Shown: positions 24,701 through 34,600 of the stretch, in pieces | Numbering within the stretch: position 1 is the stretch's first letter | Layout of the letters: every line of letters begins with the position of its first letter | Assembly: GCA_002633005.1 (NCBI GenBank) | Contig: NMRA01000298.1 | Location: 71,791-108,229, forward strand | Length of the DNA stretch: 36,439 nucleotides | Origin: Phoronis australis | Taxonomy: Eukaryota > Phoronida > Phoronidae | Direction: 5' to 3' | Made by a program: the position numbers and the translations under genes | Notes under the pieces: model-generated | Databases searched by the model: none | Seen by the model: the letters and a program-made list of their open reading frames with translations, nothing else | What the model was told of the DNA's origin: nothing

Positions 24701-27700
24701 TGATTAGAATTATTGCAAAGCCCATCGAAAATGTGTTTAACGCTGAGAATCACAGTTGTCTAACGGTTAACACATCAGAATACTTGCTGTTTTAATAGGT
24801 CAAATTTTCTAAAGAAAAATGCACCTAGTTACCCCATGTTTGCACTAAATGACCTGAAACATTGGATTCCCATTTGATTTACCTGTGGCAATCAGACCTG
24901 TCAATTTGAAGTGTCCAGCTCAAAATTTTAGTTTGCACCTAATGAACTTTGACCTATCTCACCTGATTGGATGACCCGATTACTTAGAAAAGTAACTTTT
25001 TAAATTATCATGTTTTCTTGTACCTGTGCTCCGAACTTGAAAAAGATAGCTTTAAAACTCTAGGAGGAGTAGCATTTTGAAAATTATATCACCATTGCAC
25101 CAAACTACCTCATCCGGTGCAATATGGAACATGATTATATAACCATTCAAAATTAATATACTGTCAAAAGTCTTATGCTGAATTTAAAGACCGTACCTGC
25201 ACCCAATTTGGAGTTATTAAGACTCCAATTTGGTCGGAAGAAGAATAAGAAGAAGAATAAGAAGAAGAATAAGAATAAGAATAAAATTGAAGAAACCCCA
25301 GGAACAACAGTACTCTGTGCTTACACGCGCAGAGTAATAAAATTGAAGAAAACCCAGGAACAAAAGTACTCTGCGCTTACACGCGCAGAGTAACTAGACA
25401 GATTATTGTCACGGCGTGACAATAACGGACTCTGCGCGTGCGTACTACTGGAATCATTATGGGAAGTTACTGACAGCAACCCGTTTACCAATATGAAAAG
25501 AATTCTTTAATATTGTAGGAGAAATTACATATTAATTTTTTGATGACCTTTCCAGTAATTGACCTCTTCCGGTGCATTATGAGCCCCGATGAGGGAGTAA
25601 TTGTTAACTCGATTAAAAGTAAGGTTAATGCTAATAATCACAGGTGTTTTATTTTAAGCACTTCACAATACAAGATGAATGAATTGGTCAAACTTTCAGA
25701 AGAAAAATGCACCTAATGATTCCATGGGTGCACCAAATGACCTGAAAATTTAGAATTCAAACTCAATCGCACTTAGTAAACAGATATGTAATTCTGAAGT
25801 CTCTAGCTCAAAATTTTAGAAAATGATTATACAATCAATCAAAATATATGTACTGTCAAAAATCATATGCTTAATTAAAGGAACGTACCTGTACCCAATT
25901 TGGAGTTATTAAGCCTTAAAGTTGGTCAGAAGAAGAATAAGAAGAAGAGTAAGAATAAGAAGAATAAGAATAAAATTGAAGAAAACCCAGGAACAACAGT
26001 ACTCTGCTCTTGTACGCGCAGAGTAACGAGTCAAATCACCAGTGTGTGGGGAATCTTTCCTGCAACAAGGTTTTTTGGCTTCTTTGATAAATTCAAATTT
26101 TTTTAAATATTGTTTTATTATTGGGTAAACATTTTATTTATACCCATCGGTTCGGATCAAAAGATAATTACATCTAAGTAGATTGTTTAACTTCAAGAAA
26201 CAATATTATATAAGTGAAAAGTATAGTACTCGTAAGGATTCGAATTCAGAATTTGTACAAAAAAGATTGTGTAGCTTTGAAACTGTTTTTCTTAGTAGTC
26301 AAGAGGACTTTAGGTGTGGAGTATGTGTGCCTGTCTGTGGTGGTCTTGTCTTTTTGTGTTATTGTTAACATTCTCATTGCCAATGAATGTAAAAAAATAC
26401 TTGTCGAGAGTACATTTTTTCCGGCACCAACAATTTCCGGATTTCGAAATGGACAGTTTATAGTAAAACAAATCAGAAGACTTATTTAAACTAGGAAGAT
26501 TTATTTTTTCGTGAATATGTGATATTGATACATGTCTTATGAACACAAGGCTCTCCAAAGGTACTAAGTTGCTATTTTCTTGAGAGAAACGATGGTCGAC
26601 AGAAAGTGCTGGCATGGAATTTCCGTCCCCGCGTGTGCTGTCCAGTCCCGGGGTTCTTGTTTTAAGGATCGGGGTTTGTGTTTTTCGGGGTGTTTAACTG
26701 TTTTAAAGGTGTGGGAATTTGTATAATTGGTTTACACCGCAGTTCCAATTTTGATGAAACACCTTGAAACATTTGACCCAGTGACTATTCACAAAATGAT
26801 ATTTCAGCGGCCCGTGTCGGCCAGTGAGTACTTACGTAAATATGACCTCCGTCTGAACCATTTGCACCAGTCCACGTGTACTGCTTGATGTTGAATCGTG
26901 ATAATTTTGGACAAGTTCCTTGAAGAAAAAATAAACTGTTCTATATAATTTGAACGTATGGAAAAAGAGGCTCTACTTTATATCGGTAACAGGAAACCAT
27001 GGTTTTGAAGTGTTCATGAAGGCAGCTACCAATTCCGATTCAAGTTCGTCGGGCACACATTCTATGTCCCGATAAGACATAATAACCAATGAAGGAAAAC
27101 GAGACACCAACGAATGAAAAATGTCCCCATCAGAACTAAATCCAAGCTGGACCTCACTTGAAATTTGGTCATTGAAACCCATCTGAGCGGAAAACCGCCA
27201 GTCTGGGAAATAGTGTTACCGAGGTTTTCCGTAGATAAGCCCACCTGATGAAACGCCGATGGGAGTTTATTTGGTGCTACAACTGCTCTTGTCAAGTGTC
27301 CAAATACTGGGGCATTTACTCGGAAAATTTCTTCTTAAAAGACCTCTATGCCTTAACTTTAAATCACAAATTCAGAATTGTGTAGCAGTTATCATTTATA
27401 AGAACGAACAAAGTACTGCGAACTATGCATTTATTAACATAATATTTGTAAATACATGTACATTGTAAGTAAAAAGTGTGAAAGTCGGGATTCATATGGC
27501 TTTACGTATACACGCCATAATTTTCCTAATAAACACCATGGCGTTTAATTTGTACTGTTTAAACCTCTGAAATGTTTCATTTTTCGAATACAAACCCATG
27601 TATTGGACTCTTCAAATGAAGCACAAACGATGTGGAGCCCGCGCTTTTAAGACTTGGATTACCTTAAATCTACAATAAACCTGCGTTTTATTCTAAAACT

Positions 27701-30700
27701 AGCTTTTGATTTATATTATTAATGCCGCTATAAAATTGGTCCCAAATCATGTTAACTACTCCTATGAGAATGGATTTTTGATTGCACAAATCTAACATTT
27801 CGTCTGGTCACAGTGCAACAACGTGCTCGGCGAATAAATTGACACGCCATGAGAAATCAACGTATCGACCATAATTCTAAGCTTTAACGAGGTATAACAT
27901 TTCCCCACCTAGGAAATTATTCTTACCTTGGCTAAGCGACAATTTGAGGCTAATATTCTAAAAGTAAGAGTTCATGATCAGAATTTGGTGAAATCTTTCA
28001 ATGCAGTTACAGTGTAGTACATTTAGCCGCTTTAAAGAATATGGAGAATATGAAAGAATATGTGGTGGGTGGAAAAATTCAATGGCGCTGAATGAAAGGC
28101 TCCAACAGAACGGTAACAATGAACAGCACGGTCACACTTGTCTCCGCCGCTAACTTAGTTGGTCGGTTAGATTTTCGCTTANAACGCCGATGGGAGTTTA
28201 TTTGGTGTTACAACTGCTCTTGTCAAGTGTCCAAATAGTGGGGCATTTACTCGGAAAATTTCTTCTTAAAAGACCTCTATGCCTTAACTTTAAATCACAA
28301 ATTCAGATTTGTGCAGCAGTTATCATTTATAAGAACGAAAAAAGTGCTGCGAACTATGCATTTATTAACATAATATTTGTAAATACATGTACATTGTAAG
28401 TAAAAAGTGTGAAAGTCGGGAATCATATGGCTTTACGTATACACGCCATAATTTTCCGAATAAACACCATGGCGTTTAATTTGTACTGTTTAAACCTCTG
28501 AAATTTTTCATTTTTCGAATACAAACCCATGTATTGGACTCTTCAAATGAAGCACAAACGATGTGGAGCCCGCGCTTTTAAGACTTGGATTACCTTAAAT
28601 CTGCAATAAACCTGCGTTTTATTCTAAAACTAGCTTTTGATTTATAGTATTAGTGCCGCTATAAAATTGGTTCCAAATCATGTTAATTACTCCTATGAGA
28701 ATGGATTTTTGATTGCACAAATCTAACATTTTGTCTGGTCACAGTGCAACAACGTGCTCGGCGAATAAATTGACACGCCATGAGAAATCAACGTATCGAC
28801 CATAATTCCAAGCTTTAACGAGGTATAACATTTCCCCACCTAGAAAATTATTCTTACCTTGGCTAAGCGACAATTTGAGGCTAATATTCTAAAAGTAAGA
28901 GTTCATGATCAGAATTTGGTGAAATCTTTCAATGCAGTTACAGTGTAGTACATTTAGCCGCTTTAAAGAATATGGAGAATATGAAAGAATATGTGGTGGG
29001 TGGAAAAATTCAATGGCGCTGAATGAAAGGCTCCAACAGAACGGTAACAATGAACAGCACGGTCACACTTGTCTCCGCCGCTAACTTAGTTGGTCGGTTA
29101 GATTTTCGCTTAAGCCCATGAGCTAGCACCATCTACATTTTGTAATGCTTATTACATGTTTTATATTCTGTGCAGTCAGTTCGTAACAAATTTGTTGTAT
29201 TTAAAACAGTCTTCAATTGCCCAAAAGACTAAATCCGTATTTTGTGTTTGCAATACACTGGCGGATCTAGGGTATCACATAAGGGGGGGGGGGCAACATT
29301 TCGTCTGTAAGCATTTGCGCAAAGCACGATTGCAGATGCGCATAGCACCGAATGGGCGGAGGTCGGGAGGAAGATTCCATTTCCTTTAAAAAAATGAAGT
29401 AATTTTCTTCATTGCACAGTGGAGCAGACGACGGAAACGTCGTCGTAGTGCCCAGCGCCACTGCCGGTCGCCTGAGATATCGTGGGAGAGCCTATACTTA
29501 GCCATAGTTCCGTTACGATTGCGCCGTGCTCCGAATTTGACACTTGAAATTGGATCTGAGCCCCATCCCCCTCAAACACTAAAACTGCTCACATTAAAAT
29601 CTTGCTTCAACCGTATAATTCTATTTGCCGGGGTTATTTAATAAACTCAAAATTTTCCTACGCTCTTTCTGTTTTATTTTTTGCGCCCCCCCAAATTCGC
29701 TTATTACATTACCGGTAGTTTGTGTCGTTCCACACTTTCAAATAGCTGCGCCAATCAAAAACCGCAAATGAGGGTTCACGGTGGTTTTGAACTAGTTGAG
29801 AAATGTAAGTCATCCGTCATATCCCTGACACTGACAAAAACGCAACCAACAATTTGAAGGCGACAATGTCCGAATCTACACTTGAACGGACATTTTTTCG
29901 GAAATACCTGGAAACTAAAATTACTCTTGAACGAGATTTCTTACCTGGACAATTGCCCCATCGTCGGTCGCTGTCATAATCAGAGGTGGTCGAACACCAC
30001 GGTTTGTCATGATTCGTCTTAGTACACTCACTGTACGTCACGCCCTTGTAAACGAAGGGAGACGAGCACGATGATCCACCGGCATTACCACCGTAAGTCG
30101 GCAGGTTAGTTTCTGCGAATTACATGTAAACATTTTAAAAGCATACTAAAAAAGCCACGAGGACGATACAGTAATTCTGCATTAGGTGTCATACATGTAT
30201 CTCAACGTAATCTCTTGATTCAAACGGACAATTTCGAGTACTAAATTTTATCCACGAATTTCGCCAAATGCATACATGTACATGTGTACATGTATGTAAG
30301 AATATCAACTCACAATCAATCAATCCAAATGGAAAAGTTGATAATTTAATACACGAACTTACGAAGTGTAGGTAAGTGAGAATGGCTTTAAACATGCTCT
30401 CCGCGGTCCAAGAAGCAACACTGTTTGATTTCGACCACTTACCGTTACGAGTTTAAACTTTTACCTTACTTAATTTCTAAAATATACTGTGTAAGCCTAT
30501 TTGCACCAGCTTCTGGACTATAGTCATTGGCACAGCGTTTCCAGATATCATTCCTATATCTATTTTCAGGTGTTACAGCGTTTTTTAATACAATTTGCAC
30601 GGGTGTTTGATACACTGATGGTGATTAATGATGAACTCATTTTTCTTTGAGGAAACTGGTAGTGAAGTATGGACTTTTAGTCCAATCCTCTAACTACTGC

Positions 30701-31568
30701 ACCACTACATCAATACACCACTAACTCAGCTATCAACTTAGAGAGAAATTTGTTACACTTCCTTCTTCAACATGTCATTTGGCTGATCGTTGCGTTGACT
30801 GAAGACATTGCCGTGTAGGTTCATAGATTTGGGATGGATGCCCATTCTGAAGTACTCCTGTAGACGTAAATTCGTATGTTCCAGCACAAAAACTTGTCGA
30901 AAAACATCTCCGGGACAACACCTCTTATGATAACGGGAACTCAGTAAATAAACGTAAACCTTCTGTAGATTAAGCTAAGAAACTTTTGTAAATCTAAAAA
31001 ATAAGGAGAAAGACTTTTCCCGTTTTGTAAACTCACCGAATGACCGCCTGAGGTCGTTCTCTTCAACTGTCATGGACGCTCCGACATTGCTACCCCACCC
31101 AGTTTGGGAATCCGGTACACTGTATCCGGAGCATGCACCAACGTTGAACTTAATTACTATGTCGCCAGCTTGGTGCAAATCGCAAATACCGTCGACTAGA
31201 ATGAACAGAACGAACGTCTTTTACTTTCGACTGCTTGAAAAGTTCTACTTACACCCTGGCCAGTTATTTAATTTAACAGTAAGAAAGGCTTTCCACTATA
31301 AAGTTCGCTCAAATCCATCGAGTAGTCGGAACTTTACAAATTCGCCTCGTCCACGGCAATCAAGCAGCTCGAAGTGGAAATTCGGTTGATAGGGGCGTTT
31401 TATACTCTCCAGCATGTTGCTTCATCGTGAAATGAGGTTTTGTTTGTTTTTTTCGCCGCAAAGAGCATTCTTAGTCCATTGAAAACGACTCTCAAACACA
31501 CACACACACACACACACACAAACATAAACGCACACGCACGCGCACAAATATAAACGCACACGCACGCA

Positions 31569-31606
<38 letters not shown>

Positions 31607-34600
31607 ATATGTCTCGCCAACTGTTGTTGGTTCACTCCTGAAGTCGAGCGTACTAGCTGACTGATTAAAGCGAAATCAAAGACCTTCACTAACCGTGTAG
31701 GCAATAAGCAAGAAATGTTCTCCCAATAGAGGTAACGAGCTATAAGTTTGTAGAAAATCTCCTTTCCGGAGGCAAGGTCAACATTTCAAAGAAAACAATT
31801 ATGAAAATCATAAACACTGACTTATGTGGATGTTTTAATCTGTCAAAATATTGTGGAAAAAATTGGAAAAAATCCACGTCCCCGCCAAGCTGATAACTTT
31901 CGAAAAGACCAAATTAACGTTATCATTTGCCGACAACGTTATTACAATTTCAGTTCGCCGCTTTTACTGCACAAAAACTAATTTAATATTCGCTGAGCTA
32001 AGTGATCGAAAAAAAAGAATATGTCGATGAATTATTACTCTGATTCTGTTAAGTTTTGTAATCAATTATGAAATCCTCCCGTAGTCAATAAAATCAACAA
32101 CGAAAAAAGGCACCCTGGCAAAAGCGGGGGCTCAACTGCTCCTCGCTCGGTATGGGAGCTGTATAGTGTACATATACTGTATGTTCACAGTCAGATATGA
32201 ACTTCAGCACATAAAAGCATTGGACTGCCCCCAAAGAACTTGCATTGGTCTAAGAGTGTAGACCTCCTCAAATTTGATTGTGCAATGTTTTGTTGAGCGC
32301 GTTTATTGCGAAATTGTTGTTCGTGTTGTGCTTCATGACAACAACTTCTCTTGACATACATGTACCCTACCAGTTACCAGCGTGATGTACCGATTTATCT
32401 ACAAGTGGTTTCCTGTATATCTTGTGTTTGAGCTTAGTGGGACATTCTTTTATTTCGGGGAGCTACTTTGATCGTGTGTGCAAGTTTTCATTTGTTGGTC
32501 AATGCGGTACTATTTTTCGTTTTAAGTCAATCTCGGACGGCTCTTCTTATAAATAAACTTGCCCAAAATTTCAACAGCATTCTGAGGGTGAGTTGCTCAG
32601 CGGTGTCTGGCGAACACTTCTCAGGGTGTATTTTGTCAGTGGCGTGCACTAAATTGTTTGGAATGGTTTTGAGAAAAATTGGGCGTCGTTATTAGGTTCT
32701 TGGTTAACCCTTCCACAATGGAATTTCTCTGTCATTGGTCATTCAGTGCCCAGATTACAACGCAACAATATTGATCAATTTGTGTCAGTATTGGCGCAAG
32801 GGTGATGAGTTGGAGGCATCTGAGGAAAAAAAACAGAGTCGTTTATGTGAGGATATTTATTGATCAATAACACGTACTTAATCATATGGAATTGTTGCCA
32901 ATGTTTTGGGTAAGCTCGTTTGACTTTCAGTGACCAATCTGCAGGCACAAGGCTTTAAAAATAGTTCTGTGGTAGCAAAGGTTGTAGAACTAGAACTCTT
33001 TTTTCCTACACATGACCTCAATTTTAGTGATATTTAGCAATTACAAATAGAAGCAGAAAAAACAGTACACCTTCGATTGCCCTTATGCTTCACACTCCGA
33101 CGTTTTGTGCTTCTGAGCAAGCGCATTAGAATTGCAAAAGCACTTTCAACAAGAAAGAAGCAGTACGAAGGCACCACTGCTCAACTGGCGCTCACCTTGG
33201 GTGGGACGGTAATCATCCCTTGCCGTGCCTTTATACCACGCTATCTCTATTTTTCCTGGAGAGGGACACTCTTGGTCGTTAAAGGTAAAGAACCATCGGG
33301 AGCAACATCCGCTGCAGTTGTAACTTGAGCGAACGACGCCGCGGAAACTCACTCGCAGCGAAGTGTAAGAGTACTGCTTCTTGAAAGTCTTAGACTGAAA
33401 CAGTAACATCATTTTTCATAAAGCATAGACAATTATAAGGACAGCACGTTTTCCTACTTCCACGACAAAGAAGAGTTCTATGCGGCACCGACGCATTCTC
33501 GAGAAAACCAGTCATCCCGAAGTAAATATAAAGGGCACTTTGAAATTTAGACATGTCAATTTTAAGCCAAGTATGGAATTAACAGTCGTTCGTTTCAGAA
33601 TTTAAAACTTACCATTAAATTTCCGTTATCGGTTGAACTGCCGAAGTTGACGTAATAGTAGTGTCGGATATTAGCCACTGGAACTTCGTCACATTCTTTA
33701 TAGGGAGCTGTGTTTCAAAAGAAAGCTAGGATTGAATCACAATCATTAGGTTGAAACACGTTAATGGCACACTACCTTAATTTTCGAAGGATAGCTTCAC
33801 ATTGCCATTAAATTCCTGTTAATTGGTCCGAAACGTGGTGCTCTAAACCTGGCTTCATGGTACATTAAAGTTAGCCACGGATTGTCCTCGCTTGCTTCAG
33901 ATTTTAAGGACTGTGGCACGTCAACAACATCTAGTGGCAAATTCTATTAGATCGTAATAATCTCGCGAGATGGTTGTCGACTGTACTTGGATGACCTCAA
34001 AGCGATTACCAGGTTGCATATGTACTACACAAAAAATTATTATTTCACTGCAATTTATGGCCCAGCTGAACTCAGAAAGTCTCTTGTACACGGAAAAATG
34101 AGCGTAAAGAAAAGATCGTACAAAAGATAATGAAAGACCACATGATGATAATCGACAAACTCAATGAATTTGGGACGTCAGAATCGAAACTTGTTTAAAA
34201 ACACACAAGTAGCCAACAATTCGTGGCCGAGTTTTGCAAGATCACTTGCATGCGGGTTTAGCAAGAAAACCAATTTCGTGGCAAGATATCAGCATGCATC
34301 ACAAGAACACTGATGACCGTTCCCAGGGGCGGAATCAGGATTTTTAGTTGGGGGGCAGGGCAGAGTAGCCAGGATTTTGTCGTCAGATATTCGCCCCTCC
34401 CCGAACAACCAAGTGAAATCTGGGAGAAGTTCAGGGGGAACATAGCCCCCTTCGCCTCCTTCTAAATCCGCCACTGGTTCCTTGCCTTACAGAACAACCA
34501 TTGGCCGCAGTTTCGGAAAGCTCCGTATGTTTCGTAAGAACTGTATCTCACCCACGCAGATCCCCACATTGTTAGTACAGTCTTTCATACAAGCCTTGTC

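Larger units (their letters stand above)
14788..26835 (-). other. Intron 7 (12 kb, mostly satellite)
   Basis: Phase 0 intron within CTHRC1-like domain 2, the longest in the gene. It is filled by two related satellite blocks (14972-21017 and 21474-26329) with a 456 bp joining segment containing N at 21018. The tail (26330-26835) and the head (14788-14971) show nothing I can name. Its length may be inflated by an assembly duplication. Confidence 0.7.
26919..29944 (-). other. Intron 6 (holds a 930 bp direct duplication)
   Basis: Phase 1 intron between the FN2 exon and domain 2. It contains the duplicated copies at 27252-28181 and 28183-29112, a TIR-like fragment at 29256 and a G11 run at 29283-29293. 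29300-29944 has no recognisable gene. A further symmetric 1-1 exon could hide here, but I found none with domain signatures. Confidence 0.6.

Noticed and set aside
17493-26106. Lys-Asn repeat proteins and similar small frames in the satellite
   Set aside because: They come from the AAGAAT/AAGAAG polypurine tract and recur in every satellite unit, so they reflect repetition and not selection.
14972-26329. CRISPR-like or regulatory array interpretation
   Set aside because: The repeats are long, diverged and of eukaryotic satellite type, without constant short repeats and unique spacers.
27259-28399. Two near-identical 69-codon plus-strand frames
   Set aside because: Duplicated with the 930 bp segment; no motif, splice support or start context.
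29945-30112. Kringle domain for exon 6
   Set aside because: Only four cysteines, ~40-residue core and the PF-x-Y start fit FN2; a kringle needs six cysteines over ~80 residues.
31072-31389. 105-codon plus-strand frame
   Set aside because: Largely antisense to exon 5 (the TGW exon) and lacking any motif of its own.
31400-31704. Cys-Val-rich proteins on the minus strand
   Set aside because: Translations of the CA microsatellite.
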